26,015 nt of DNA, taken from contig RPQK01000013.1 in the NCBI GenBank assembly GCA_003819755.1, forward strand, positions 1 to 26,015. Reading direction: 5' to 3'. The notes below the pieces were generated by a model. The model did no database searches and was not told where the DNA came from. It saw nothing but the letters and a program-made list of their open reading frames with translations. A program made the translations under genes and the position numbers. Each line of letters begins with the position of its first letter. Positions within the stretch are counted from its first letter, which is position 1. The stretch comes from Acidobacteriota bacterium (lineage in GTDB: Bacteria; Acidobacteriota; UBA6911; RPQK01). This document shows, piece by piece, positions 1 to 8,610 of this stretch.

Positions 1-104
1 AAAAGCCGGTTGAAAGAAATTGAACCAAACTAAAATATCACTACTAATTACAGCCGCGCAGAACCAAACTTGCACGCGCGGCGCGATCAAGTGTTACGGT
101 TGTA

Positions 105-161
105 ACGCGAATTACACGAATCGGGCTGGCTCCCAATTCGTGTAATTCGTGTAATTCGTGG
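105..161. repeat. Palindrome built from 9-bp AATTCGTGT units (copy 1)
   Basis: The left arm 105-121 pairs with 136-152, including 14 uninterrupted pairs (108-121 with 136-149) and one G-T pair, around a 14-nt loop. The right side holds three tandem 9-mers: AATTCGTGT at 135-143 and 144-152, then AATTCGTGG at 153-161. The same 30-nt stretch (132/133 to 162) recurs exactly at 14342-14371 inside the MoxR operon, and a truncated relative is at 25886-25903. It is a dispersed intergenic repeat; whether it terminates transcription from upstream is unknown. Confidence 0.85.
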
Positions 162-300
162 ACAGCACCGCTTCCCGTTTCCGAACATCGCTTTCCCAGA
201 CGCGGACACGCAACGACCCTATCCCGGCGCCAAAACGGCATCTTGGGCTGGCATCGGCATTGCTTCCACCACGCTGGAGGCTGCTAACATGCAACACCGT

Positions 301-309
301 GAGGGGAGG
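301..309 (+). promoter_or_regulatory. Ribosome binding site of the ABC permease
   Basis: The purine-rich GAGGGGAGG lies 5 nt before the ATG at 315. It is one of the few strong Shine-Dalgarno sequences in the window and fixes this start over other in-frame codons. Confidence 0.75.
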
Positions 310-314
310 CGCCC

Positions 315-2738
315 ATGAGAGGGTTCGTTCACGATCTTCGTTACAGCATTCGCTCCGTCGTCAAGAATCCCGGATTCAGTCTGATTGTTGTGTTCACCCT
401 GGCCTTGGCTATGGGCCCGAACACCCTGATCTTCACGCTTGTTGATGCCGTCCTGATCAATGAAGGTCCCTACGAAGAGGCCGACCGGCTGATCATTCTG
501 AATGAGGAAGACGAGAAAGAGAAAAGAACGCAGGCGGTGAGCTATCTGAATTTCGAAGATTGGCGGAAAATGAGCCGTTCGTTTTCTCTCATGGCGGCCT
601 ACCGCACGAATTTTTTCCTGATGAGGGCCGGCGATACGGTCAGTCGGGTTCCGGGCGAATACGTGACGGTCGATTTCTTTCGTGTTCTTGGTGTTAAGCC
701 TCTGCTTGGCCGGACCTTCATTCCCGAGGACTTCCAGCCGGGACGGTCCATGGCGGTGGTGCTGCGCTATTCCGACTGGCAGAAGAGATTTGGAGGGCGT
801 TCGGACATCGTTGGTGCGGACGTCATCGTAGACCGGCTTCCCGGCAAGATCATCGGAGTGATGCCGCAGAACTTTCATTCTCTTTTTGCTGGCAGGGCCT
901 CGCGGATCTGGGTGCCAATGGTCGGAAAGCCCGAGCAGAATGACCGAGCCGCGGCTTTTTGTGAGGTCATCGGCCGAACCAAAGACGGCCTGCGCATTGA
1001 AGACGCACAGAAGGAACTCAAGGTAGTGGCCGCGCAGCTCGCTTCAGCCTATCCCGATCCAAATAAGGGGAAGGGGATAAGGGCCAGAACGATTCGGGAG
1101 GTCTGGTTCGGCAGCATCGGGCCCGCTCCGCGCATCATTTCACTGCTGGTTCTTTCTGTACTTCTGGTCGCCTGTGCCAACGTCGCCAACCTGCTGCTCG
1201 CCCGCGGAGTCGTACGGAAAAGGGAGATCGCGCTTCGCCGCGCGCTCGGGGCCGGCCGATTCAGGCTGACCCGCCAGCTGCTTACCGAGAGTGTGATCCT
1301 GGGTCTGGGAGGCGGTTGCATGGGGCTGCTTTTCGCCTACTGGGGTCTGGATCTGTTGGATAAAGGGATGGACCTGGAATCTGTCGGCATTGATAAGCTC
1401 GTTGTCGACTACCGGACCCTGAAGTTCACCGTCGGCATGGGTATTCTGTGCGGGATCATCTTCGGCCTGCTGCCTTCACTGAAGACGTCCAAAATCAGTC
1501 TGAGCAATACCCTTAAAGAAGGGGGCTCCATCACCGGAGCAGGACGGGTCAAGGGGCGCCTGGCAGGTGCGCTTGTGGTCTGTGAGCTGGCGGTCGCTTT
1601 GATCATGCTTTCGGTCGTTGGTCTGTTCATCGACAGTTCCGTACGTTCGATCCAGATTTCCCACGCGCCCGGCTTCCGGGTGGCTGATGTTGTGACAGGT
1701 GACTTCTCGATCTCGGAACAGGCTTACGACACTCCCGAGAAAAGGGTCCAATACTATGAAGCCATGTTGGACCGGCTGAAGCGCGTTCCGGGAGTCGAAG
1801 AGGCCGGACTGGCCAGCACGCCGCCCGGTGGTTACTCACCCGACAGGGCTCAGGTAGCTGTCGGGCTGGTCGATCCCTCGCTGTCCCCCGAGAAGAGGCC
1901 GGGGCGCTGGGTCGATTATCGAATCGTCAGTCCGGGTTACTTCAAGGCCTTGGGGATTTCGCTTTCCAAGGGCAGAATGTTTAACGATTTTGACAACGAT
2001 AAAGCGCCTCGGGTTGCTCTCGTCAGCCAGCGTGCGGCCGCCGGGTTGTGGCCGGGCAAGGACCCGGTAGGCGACACCCTCAGTATTAACGCCGTTCCTC
2101 ACACCGTTGTGGGGATCGTCGCGGATGTCCGCACTTCCCTCCGCCATACCAACCGGGAGGAAATGGAGATCTGCGTTCCCTATCGGCAGGACCCTCGGGC
2201 GGTGATGAGCGTGGTGGCATGGAGCAAGCGGGACCCGGAATCGCTGATCCCGGAGATCAAGGCGCAGGTCATCACCGTAGGCCAGAACGACGCAGCCGCC
2301 TTTTTCCGTACCATGGAAGGCTACCTCTATGGGGCCACCAGGGGACACCGATTCCTGATTGGACTGGTGGGAAGTTTCGGCCTGTTGGCATCATTGATTG
2401 CAGTTGCCGGGGTTTACGGAATCATGTCGCATTTCGTTTCTCAGAAGATCCCGGAAATCGGCGTGCGGATGGCTCTTGGCGCAGCGCGAGGCCAGGTCCT
2501 CCGCCATGTCATCAGGCAGGGTTCTCCGCTGATCATTGTCGGGATTAGTATTGGCTTCCTGGTGTCGATATTTCTGATCCGGGTTCTCCCCCGGGTTATG
2601 TTCGGTCTCGTTCAGGCCGGTCCACCGTTAGTGGTTGGCCTGACCATCGGTCTCGCGGTGGTTGCCCTGCTGGCCTGCTATCTCCCGGCCCGCCGGGCCT
2701 CCCGCGTCGACCCGCTGGTGGCGTTGAGGTATGAGTGA
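315..2738 (+). CDS. ABC transporter permease, ADOP family (MacB/FtsX type)
   Basis: 807-residue inner-membrane permease with duplicated MacB_PCD plus FtsX modules. Module 1: helix 1 at about 22-44, periplasmic domain about 45-260, then helices near 275-297, 320-345 and 370-390. Module 2: helix near 415-437, second periplasmic domain about 440-660, then helices near 680-705, 735-758 and 770-793. Hallmarks are the opening amphipathic DLRYSIRSVVKNPGF, the LALAMGPNTLIF stretch (family members usually have GANT, here GPNT), and the terminal LPARRASRVDPLVALRYE. This architecture is typical of acidobacterial orphan permeases, which usually lack an adjacent ATPase; none is present here. MacB-like proteins are mechanotransmission transporters for peptides, lipoproteins or drugs; the substrate is unknown. 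The start is fixed by GAGGGGAGG at 301-309. The gene seems monocistronic, with a hairpin after the stop. Confidence 0.93.
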   Translation: MRGFVHDLRYSIRSVVKNPGFSLIVVFTLALAMGPNTLIFTLVDAVLINEGPYEEADRLIILNEEDEKEKRTQAVSYLNFEDWRKMSRSFSLMAAYRTNFFLMRAGDTVSRVPGEYVTVDFFRVLGVKPLLGRTFIPEDFQPGRSMAVVLRYSDWQKRFGGRSDIVGADVIVDRLPGKIIGVMPQNFHSLFAGRASRIWVPMVGKPEQNDRAAAFCEVIGRTKDGLRIEDAQKELKVVAAQLASAYPDPNKGKGIRARTIREVWFGSIGPAPRIISLLVLSVLLVACANVANLLLARGVVRKREIALRRALGAGRFRLTRQLLTESVILGLGGGCMGLLFAYWGLDLLDKGMDLESVGIDKLVVDYRTLKFTVGMGILCGIIFGLLPSLKTSKISLSNTLKEGGSITGAGRVKGRLAGALVVCELAVALIMLSVVGLFIDSSVRSIQISHAPGFRVADVVTGDFSISEQAYDTPEKRVQYYEAMLDRLKRVPGVEEAGLASTPPGGYSPDRAQVAVGLVDPSLSPEKRPGRWVDYRIVSPGYFKALGISLSKGRMFNDFDNDKAPRVALVSQRAAAGLWPGKDPVGDTLSINAVPHTVVGIVADVRTSLRHTNREEMEICVPYRQDPRAVMSVVAWSKRDPESLIPEIKAQVITVGQNDAAAFFRTMEGYLYGATRGHRFLIGLVGSFGLLASLIAVAGVYGIMSHFVSQKIPEIGVRMALGAARGQVLRHVIRQGSPLIIVGISIGFLVSIFLIRVLPRVMFGLVQAGPPLVVGLTIGLAVVALLACYLPARRASRVDPLVALRYE

Positions 2739-2785
2739 GGCTGCCCGCTGACCGCTGCCCGTGAAGAGGCACGATGGCCAAGGAC

Positions 2786-2832
2786 GTTTTCCCTGGGAGT
2801 GCAGGCGAGACGCCTGCGCTCCCAGGCAAAAC
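2786..2832. terminator. Palindromic repeat between convergent genes, possible bidirectional terminator
   Basis: CCTGGGAG (2792-2799) pairs with CTCCCAGG (2819-2826) and GCAGGCG (2801-2807) with CGCCTGC (2811-2817), leaving a 3-nt loop. GTTTT (2786-2790) and AAAAC (2828-2832) flank the stem, so a U-run follows it in both directions. It lies in the 101-nt gap between the stops of two convergent genes, the natural place for a shared terminator. Its left arm matches the palindrome inside the DUF58 gene (15680-15695) at 15 of 16 bases, so it is also a dispersed repeat. Confidence 0.7.
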
Positions 2833-2839
2833 CTCTTGA

Positions 2840-4252
2840 CTACCGCTTTTTCCCCGGTTCCGGGAAGCCTTTCGAGGCATCGTCGAGAACCAGCACCCAG
2901 TCCAGGTCTTCCCCCTTGTCGGGTGGCTGGAACTCGCGCTCACCGGTGTTCGGAAACTCCCCGGCGGAGGTGGCTTGGCCGTTGCGCGGGCTAAACCACC
3001 ACGCCTTCACTTTGGCTCCGGTTACCTTGTCCATTCGTACCTTGAAGGCGCGTCCGGCCGGAGAATAGACCATGGCATAACTGCCCTGCTCGTCGCGAGT
3101 GGCGACAATCCGCTTCAGCCCGGCGCCGGGAACAGCGGTCGGCACTGCGGCCGGAACTATGACCGAGTCGTCCGGGATCCGGGTCAGGAAGGGACGGGAT
3201 TCCAGCAGAGCGCGTCCGTACTGCATCTGCCCTGCCCCCGGTTGGTCAATGGCCTCGTGCCACGGCATCAACGGGCCGTTGATCGGTTGGCGTCCCGCCG
3301 CCCACATCTGCCAGACCGAGTGATGCCCGTAGGTGTGACCGCAGGCCCCGGTGAAGAGGTCCCAGTAAAGCGGACGCCGCACGTCCGAGGCAATGGAATG
3401 ACCGAATTCCTTCGCCTTGAAAGAAATCGGATGGTCTTCGTAGATCGGCTCACCGTCAATAACGGGCTTAACCGGAGTCCGTGCGTAATCCATGCCGGTC
3501 AGGGCGTAGCGAGGGGCGAAATTTACTTCGTGGCCGTTCTGGCGCATGTTGAAATCGAGCCAGTCCTCGTTGTGGAACCACTCCGATGACCCTTGGCCGC
3601 CGGTAGGGTGCAAAGTAATCAGGTGTTTCCCGCCGTCCCCTTTCCTGATGCCCCGCGCCATCGCCGCGACGACAGCCCGCTGCTGGTCGTTGTCGATCGG
3701 ACGGTCACCGCCCAGGATCCAGATGATGGGCTGATCGCGATAGCGCTTCGCCAGCCACTCCCCATAGGACTCGGCGTTCCCGGGGGTGAAGATCTCCGGT
3801 CCGGCTCCCCACTTTTTATTCCACTTGTCGCCCCAGGTGGGAAGCATGCCGATGAAGAGGCCGACTTCCTTTGCCTTGTTGACGATCCAGTCGACGTGCT
3901 CGAAGTATTTCTCGTTCGGCCTGGTCGGATCGTTGTCGATAAGCGGTACCTGGCCATAGGGGTTAGGGTCCACCAGCCCGTTCAACTCGGCAAGGACGAC
4001 CGCCTGGATGACGGTATACTCCTTCGCAGCCCGGTTCTTCAGGTATCGTTCGGCGTCCTCGCGGTTCAGCCGGTGAAACAGCTCCCACGCTGTGTCGCCC
4101 AGATAGAAGAACGGCTTCCCGTCGTCATAAACCAGGAAGCGCTTGTTGGCCGAAACCATCAGCGATTTCGAGGTGTCGGCGCCGGAGAGGAGTGTCGAAA
4201 TCGAGAAAAGAGCCAATACCACTACGCAGAGACGATGTATGAACCGTGACAT
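2840..4252 (-). CDS. Secreted DUF4038 glycosidase, GH140 (apiosidase)-like
   Basis: 470 residues from the ATG at 4252. An alternative in-frame ATG at 4282 adds ten residues; neither has a clear Shine-Dalgarno. I prefer 4252 because it gives the cleaner signal peptide (MSRFIHRL, a hydrophobic stretch, then LLSGAD). A TIM-barrel DUF4038 domain spans about 30-350, opening with NKRFLVYDDGKPFFYLGDTAW. A C-terminal PF12904-type beta domain spans about 380-460 (YAMVYSPAGRAF, VKAWWFSPRNG). Candidate catalytic acids are D183 in WILGGDR and E268 in VIDGEPIYED, matching the Asp/Glu pair of GH140, which releases apiose side-chain units from rhamnogalacturonan II. Many DUF4038 proteins are uncharacterised, so the substrate is inferred. 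It diverges from the propeller protein at 4371 across 118 bp, suggesting co-regulation. Confidence 0.88.
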   Translation of the reverse strand: MSRFIHRLCVVVLALFSISTLLSGADTSKSLMVSANKRFLVYDDGKPFFYLGDTAWELFHRLNREDAERYLKNRAAKEYTVIQAVVLAELNGLVDPNPYGQVPLIDNDPTRPNEKYFEHVDWIVNKAKEVGLFIGMLPTWGDKWNKKWGAGPEIFTPGNAESYGEWLAKRYRDQPIIWILGGDRPIDNDQQRAVVAAMARGIRKGDGGKHLITLHPTGGQGSSEWFHNEDWLDFNMRQNGHEVNFAPRYALTGMDYARTPVKPVIDGEPIYEDHPISFKAKEFGHSIASDVRRPLYWDLFTGACGHTYGHHSVWQMWAAGRQPINGPLMPWHEAIDQPGAGQMQYGRALLESRPFLTRIPDDSVIVPAAVPTAVPGAGLKRIVATRDEQGSYAMVYSPAGRAFKVRMDKVTGAKVKAWWFSPRNGQATSAGEFPNTGEREFQPPDKGEDLDWVLVLDDASKGFPEPGKKR

Positions 4253-4370
4253 GAGGGGAGATGATACAACCAGAACCCACATACGGGAAGCGAGGTCTTT
4301 CTGCGAGCGAACCTCCGGAACCGACTTTGGAATTCTTTTTGCCCGGTTTCGCGGATATCATGTGCCCGAT
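4253..4370. promoter_or_regulatory. Divergent promoter region of the carbohydrate pair
   Basis: This 118-bp stretch separates the divergent starts at 4252 (-) and 4371 (+). Each gene needs a promoter here, but I see no consensus -35/-10 pair on either strand; a TATCAT hexamer on the minus strand is too close to the ATG at 4252 for an ordinary leader. Neither start has a good Shine-Dalgarno. Confidence 0.4.
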
Positions 4371-6413
4371 ATGCGATTACGATGGTTGGCTTTGATAGTG
4401 TTGGGCTTTCAACTCGGCGCAGCCGGGAAACCGGGTACCGACCAGAAAATCCTGCTCGAAGACTGCTTCGCCGACCTGAAAGCCGGTCTTTTCTCCAGCG
4501 TTGTCGGCGCTCACACGGAATATCACTACCTGCCGGAAGCCGCTCCCAAAGGACACTGGGCCGTCTCCTGTTTCCTGTCCGACCCCGAATCTCAGAGAGC
4601 CTGGAGAGTCATCGAGGACGGCGGACAAAGGCTCGTGTACCAGACTTTTCGCAATCAAAGAACCTTGCACTCTCACCCGATGCTTGTGGCTGGTGATCCG
4701 CTCTGGCGCGATTACACACTCGAGGTCGACTTCGCCCCGGATTCGACCGACGATCAGAGCGGGGTGGTTTTCAGGTATCGAAATGATCGCTGCTACTACT
4801 TCTTCGGCGTCCAGGAAGGCAGTGCCGTTTTAAAGCTCGTTCGGCATGAGACTGACTTTCACCAACCCTTCGAAAAAGTACTCGCGCAGGCTCCCTTTAA
4901 GGCGAACGCCAACGAGCGTCTGCAGGCGCGGGTGAGCGTGGCCGGGAGCCACCTGGACGCCGATCTCAATGGCCGCGTCCGCCTCCAGGCCGACGATCAG
5001 ACGTTCCAGGCCGGCCGCATTGGTCTGACGTCCGATGTCCCCACCCGCTTCTACCGGGTAAGCGTGAAGTCGAGTGTGGCCGAAGAGGCGCGGTGGAAAA
5101 GGGAAAGAGCCGGAGTCGAGAAGGAGTTGGCCGGCCTGCGCCAGGCAAATCCCAAGCCGACGTTTTGGAAGAAGATCAAAACAACGGGCTTCGGCGTTGG
5201 TCGCAATCTGCGCTTTGGCGATCTCGACGGGGATGGGCAGAACGACGTACTGATAGGGCAAATGCGCCATCACGGGCCCAGCGACCAGTACAGCGAGTTG
5301 AGCTGTCTGACGGCGATGACCTTCGACGGGAAGACGCTTTGGCAGATCGGGAAACCGGACGTTTGGAAGAAGAGCCTCACGAACGATGTCGCCTTCCAGA
5401 TTCACGACCTGGACGCGGACGGACGCAATGAAGTGGTTTACTGCATGAACCAGGAAATCATCGTTGCGGAGGGGGCAACCGGCAAGACGAAGTACAAGGC
5501 CCCGACTCCCGGCAGCAAGCCGCCCGCTGATGCCTTCCCGCACATCCTGGGGGATAGCCTTTTCTTTTGTGACCTGCGCGGGACAGGCCGCCCGCAAGAC
5601 GTCGTCATCAAGGACCGTTACTGGCACTTCTGGGTCCTCAACGACAAGCTGGAACCGTTGTGGGAAGGGAAATGCACGACCGGCCACTACCCGTTTGCCG
5701 CCGACATCGACCGAGATGGGAAAGACGAACTGGCTATTGGCTATGCCCTGTATGATCACGACGGCCGCCAACTGTGGAACCTCGAAGGGCAGGTCAAAGA
5801 CCACGCCGACGGGATTGCGATCGCGGACCTGAAGGGTGAGGGCAAGGGGAAACCGGTGATCTTCTGGGCGGCGAGTGATCACGGCGCGCTCTTCGTCGAC
5901 CCGGGCGGGAAAATAACTAAGCACCATCTACTGGGGCACGTTCAGAACCCCGCGATCGCAAATTTCCGATCGGATCTCCCGGGGCTGGAGATCGTTTCTA
6001 TCAATTTCTGGGGGAATCAGGGAATCCTCCACTTTTTCGATTCCGACGGCAACATTTACCAGGATCTCGAGCCGAACCAATACGGGAGCATGTGTCTTCC
6101 AGTGAACTGGACGGGAAACGGCGAAGAGTATTTCGTGCATTCGGCGAATGTCGAAGAGGGTGGGATGTACGATGGGCGTGGCCGGCCGGTTGTCCTGTTT
6201 CCGGCTGACGGCCATCCGGACATGTGCAACGCGGTTCTGGACATAACGGGCGACTGCCGGGACGAAGTGGTCGTCTGGGACCCGTACGAAATCTGGGTCT
6301 ACACCCAGTCGGATAGCCCGAAGAGCGGGCGCCTGTACAAGCCGCGCCGCAATCCGCTCTACAACTACTCGAACTACCAGGCAACCGTCTCGTTGCCGGG
6401 ATGGTCGCAGTGA
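4371..6413 (+). CDS. Secreted LamG/DUF1080-like domain plus FG-GAP (VCBS) propeller protein
   Basis: 680 residues from the ATG at 4371. The frame stays open back to 4143, but that extension overlaps the divergent gene's start and would bury the signal peptide MRLRWLALIVLGFQLGAAG, so I reject it. Residues about 28-233 look like a concanavalin-like (LamG/DUF1080) beta-sandwich (LWRDYTLEVDFAP, GVVFRYRNDRCYYFFGVQ). A short charged helical linker (236-258) follows. Residues 275-680 form a beta-propeller with calcium-binding FG-GAP motifs: DLDGDGQNDV (284), DLDADGRNEV (346), DIDRDGKDEL (445) and the degenerate DITGDCRDEV (624). The C-terminal NPLYNYSNYQ with a Pro-rich approach recalls PL11-type rhamnogalacturonan lyase propellers, but I cannot confirm lyase residues. 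Likely a surface or secreted polysaccharide-binding or -degrading protein, in keeping with the glycosidase diverging from it. Confidence 0.8.
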   Translation: MRLRWLALIVLGFQLGAAGKPGTDQKILLEDCFADLKAGLFSSVVGAHTEYHYLPEAAPKGHWAVSCFLSDPESQRAWRVIEDGGQRLVYQTFRNQRTLHSHPMLVAGDPLWRDYTLEVDFAPDSTDDQSGVVFRYRNDRCYYFFGVQEGSAVLKLVRHETDFHQPFEKVLAQAPFKANANERLQARVSVAGSHLDADLNGRVRLQADDQTFQAGRIGLTSDVPTRFYRVSVKSSVAEEARWKRERAGVEKELAGLRQANPKPTFWKKIKTTGFGVGRNLRFGDLDGDGQNDVLIGQMRHHGPSDQYSELSCLTAMTFDGKTLWQIGKPDVWKKSLTNDVAFQIHDLDADGRNEVVYCMNQEIIVAEGATGKTKYKAPTPGSKPPADAFPHILGDSLFFCDLRGTGRPQDVVIKDRYWHFWVLNDKLEPLWEGKCTTGHYPFAADIDRDGKDELAIGYALYDHDGRQLWNLEGQVKDHADGIAIADLKGEGKGKPVIFWAASDHGALFVDPGGKITKHHLLGHVQNPAIANFRSDLPGLEIVSINFWGNQGILHFFDSDGNIYQDLEPNQYGSMCLPVNWTGNGEEYFVHSANVEEGGMYDGRGRPVVLFPADGHPDMCNAVLDITGDCRDEVVVWDPYEIWVYTQSDSPKSGRLYKPRRNPLYNYSNYQATVSLPGWSQ

Positions 6414-6427
6414 AACGCCCTGCTAAG

Positions 6428-6507
6428 ACGACCTCAAGGACCTCAAAGACCTCAACGACGAGGTTCGGCATTCTTGTCGTTGAAGTCTTTGAGGTCCGTG
6501 AGGTCGT
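6428..6507. repeat. Palindrome with 9-bp GACCTCAAG-type arms
   Basis: The 32-nt arms 6428-6459 and 6476-6507 pair at 30 of 32 positions around a 16-nt loop. Each arm consists of three degenerate 9-mers (left arm: GACCTCAAG, GACCTCAAA, GACCTCAAC). It occupies the gap between the propeller gene and the SUMF1-sialidase gene and ends 25 nt before the ATG at 6533. Its 9-bp periodicity and sequence relate it to the palindrome at 20041-20115. It may attenuate read-through between the two same-strand genes. Confidence 0.85.
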
Positions 6508-6532
6508 TTCAATCTGACCTTTAAAACCGCTT

Positions 6533-8596
6533 ATGAAGCATCAACTCACACTCGCGATCGTATCCTCTCTAGCCCTCTTGTCCGCCGCCCAATCCCCGCT
6601 CCCGGACGGTAAAAAGTTCACGAACTCGATTGGAATGGAGTTCGTGCGCGTGGAGCCGGGATCCTTTCAGATGGGTTTTGAGGGGAAGCCTCTGGCCGAG
6701 CAAGTCGTAAAGGTGACGGAGCTCGGAAGCCGGCGGGCCATCTGGATCCCCGAAAAGGGGGACTATGATGAGCAGCCGGCTCACCAGGTGACTATCAGCC
6801 GGCCGTTCTATCTGGGGGCTTTCGAAGTGACCAACGAGCAGTATGAGAAGTTTGATCCTCTGCACGCCTATCTCCGGGGCAAAAGCGGTTTTTCCATCGA
6901 CGACAAGGAAGCAGTGGTGTTTGTCTCCTGGAAAGAGGCGAAGGCGTTTTGCGAGTGGCTCTCACAGAAGGAAGGGCGTCCTTATCGACTTCCGACCGAG
7001 GCCGAATGGGAGTACGCCTGCCGTGCCGGCACCACTGCCGCTTTCTCGACGGGTGAAACCCTGCCCCCCGAATTTCTGAAGAATCCCGACAACAGCTGGT
7101 ATCCCGAGCCGCATTCGAGTCGCGGCAGCCAGGAAGTGGTTCGGCTGATGATCGGGCAGACGCCCCCGAACCCCTGGGACCTGTTCGATATGCACGGCAA
7201 TGTCGAGGAATGGTGCGCCGACTGGTACGGCCCCTACGAACCGGGAAACCAGCAGGATCCGGTCGGAAGGAGCGACGGGGACTTTAAAGTCACCCGGGGC
7301 GGCAGTCACGGCACGGTCGCCTTCTATCTCCGGTCGGCCAACCGCCTGGGCGCTTTGCCTGACGACAAGAGCCATATGATCGGGTTCAGGGTGGCGCTCG
7401 GACCGATGCCTGAGACCGCACCGTTGCCCGCCTCAGACCATCGGACGTCAAGGGAGAAGGTCAATCAGGAGTCGGCGCCTCGCCGCGGTCCCGACGCCCG
7501 CCAGCCTTACTTCCACAGCCCCCGCGAATACGTCAAGATCCCGCCCGAATCGTTCGGCCCGCTCTTCTCCGGCCACAATCATGATCCGGGGATCATCGAG
7601 TGCGCAAACGGCGATTTGCTGGCCATCTGGTACACGACCGTGACCGAGCGGGGGAGGGAAATGACCGTGGCCAGCAGCCGGTTGCGACACGGGAAGGACC
7701 AGTGGGAACCAGCCTCTCTCTTCTGGGATGCACCGGATCGCAATGATCATGCCCCGGCTCTGTGGTTTGACGGTCAAAAGACTATCTACCAATTTCTGGG
7801 CCTTTCCTCCGCAGCCACCTGGGGCCCATTGGCCGTCATCTTGCGCACCTCGACCGATAACGGCGCGACCTGGTCGCGCGCGCGACTGATTGCCCCGGAG
7901 CGCGGGCCGCGTCATCAACCGGTCGAATCGGTCTTTCGGACGCGTGAAGGCTACCTGGTCCTCCCGTGTGACGCCACGCCTGAAGGGAGCGGAGGCACGG
8001 CCCTGCTGATCAGCCGCGACGGCGGGCAAACCTGGGCAGATCCCGGGGGAACGATCGCGGGTATCCACGCCGGTGTGACCCAACTGCGCGACGGCAGTCT
8101 CCTCGCCTTCGGCAGAGGCGACAATATCCAGGGGAAAATGCCCAAGAGCATTTCGGCCGACATGGGGCGGTCATGGAAATACGAGCCGAGTATCTTCCCG
8201 CCAGTTGGAGGCGGCCAACGCCTGGTTCTGCTCCGGCTCCAGGAAGGCCCGCTGTTCCTCGCGTCTTTCGCCCCGCCCGCCAGGGAAGGGGCGCAGGCGT
8301 TCACGGTAACCGACGCGTCAGGAGGGAAGCGGGCGGTTGAAGGACTGTTCGCCGCGGTGTCGTACGATGAAGGGAAGACCTGGCCAAGGATTCGCCTGGT
8401 CAGCGATGACGGACCCGGACGGGATCTGAAGACAACCGATGGCCGGCCTTTCAAGATGACACCGAGCAGTGCGGAGCCGCGCGGGTATATGTCGGTGTGC
8501 CAGGGGAAGAACGGCGTGATCCACTTGATCACCAGCATCAATCACTACGCGTTTAACTTGAAATGGGTGGAAACGCCGGCGCCGGTGCGGAAATAA
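6533..8596 (+). CDS. Secreted SUMF1-domain / sialidase (BNR) fusion protein
   Basis: 687 residues. A signal peptide ends near AAQ(20). A SUMF1/FGE-fold domain spans about 26-290: NSIGMEFVRVEPGSFQMG, YRLPTEAEWEYACRAGT (151-167), LFDMHGNVEEWCADWYG (217-233), TRGGSHG and GFRVAL. The active-site cysteines of true formylglycine-generating enzyme, expected just after RGGS, are absent: the segment reads GGSHGTVAFYLRSANR. So this half is probably a structural or binding C-type-lectin-like module, not a sulfatase activator. After a linker (295-325), a six-bladed sialidase/BNR domain covers about 330-680 with four Asp-boxes: STDNGATW (440), SRDGGQTW (494), SADMGRSW (541) and SYDEGKTW (610). It likely acts outside the cytoplasm on a glycan. 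The ATG at 6533 has no Shine-Dalgarno; a palindrome separates it from the upstream gene. Confidence 0.88.
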   Translation: MKHQLTLAIVSSLALLSAAQSPLPDGKKFTNSIGMEFVRVEPGSFQMGFEGKPLAEQVVKVTELGSRRAIWIPEKGDYDEQPAHQVTISRPFYLGAFEVTNEQYEKFDPLHAYLRGKSGFSIDDKEAVVFVSWKEAKAFCEWLSQKEGRPYRLPTEAEWEYACRAGTTAAFSTGETLPPEFLKNPDNSWYPEPHSSRGSQEVVRLMIGQTPPNPWDLFDMHGNVEEWCADWYGPYEPGNQQDPVGRSDGDFKVTRGGSHGTVAFYLRSANRLGALPDDKSHMIGFRVALGPMPETAPLPASDHRTSREKVNQESAPRRGPDARQPYFHSPREYVKIPPESFGPLFSGHNHDPGIIECANGDLLAIWYTTVTERGREMTVASSRLRHGKDQWEPASLFWDAPDRNDHAPALWFDGQKTIYQFLGLSSAATWGPLAVILRTSTDNGATWSRARLIAPERGPRHQPVESVFRTREGYLVLPCDATPEGSGGTALLISRDGGQTWADPGGTIAGIHAGVTQLRDGSLLAFGRGDNIQGKMPKSISADMGRSWKYEPSIFPPVGGGQRLVLLRLQEGPLFLASFAPPAREGAQAFTVTDASGGKRAVEGLFAAVSYDEGKTWPRIRLVSDDGPGRDLKTTDGRPFKMTPSSAEPRGYMSVCQGKNGVIHLITSINHYAFNLKWVETPAPVRK

Positions 8597-8610
8597 AGAC
8601 CAGATTCTGT

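Larger units (their letters stand above)
1..314. other. Non-coding region upstream of the ABC permease
   Basis: No convincing gene lies here; the short reading frames on both strands have no recognisable domain. The first 100 bases are A+T-richer than the rest of the window and carry the decamer GAACCAAACT twice (22-31 and 61-70). A GC-rich near-palindrome (CGCGCGGCGCG) lies at about 75-85 and a long inverted repeat at 105-161. I could not place a convincing sigma-70 promoter, although the region must contain the permease promoter unless transcription enters from outside the window. Confidence 0.6.

Noticed and set aside
22..70. Direct repeat GAACCAAACT (22-31, 61-70) as an operator
   Set aside because: Two 10-mers 39 nt apart without symmetry and far from the start; could be chance in A-rich sequence.
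135..161. CRISPR array
   Set aside because: The 9-bp units abut without spacers and are far shorter than CRISPR repeats; no cas gene is present.
219..878. 219-codon minus-strand frame at the start of the permease
   Set aside because: Opposite a well-supported ADOP permease with a strong ribosome site; no domain.
4143..4370. 76-residue N-terminal extension of the propeller protein
   Set aside because: It overlaps the divergent glycosidase gene, is not hydrophobic, and would place the evident signal peptide internally.
4830..5927. 365-codon minus-strand frame opposite the FG-GAP protein
   Set aside because: The plus strand encodes calcium-binding FG-GAP motifs; the antisense product shows nothing.
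6533..7400. Active formylglycine-generating enzyme with a sulfatase partner
   Set aside because: The catalytic cysteines are missing and no sulfatase gene lies in the window.
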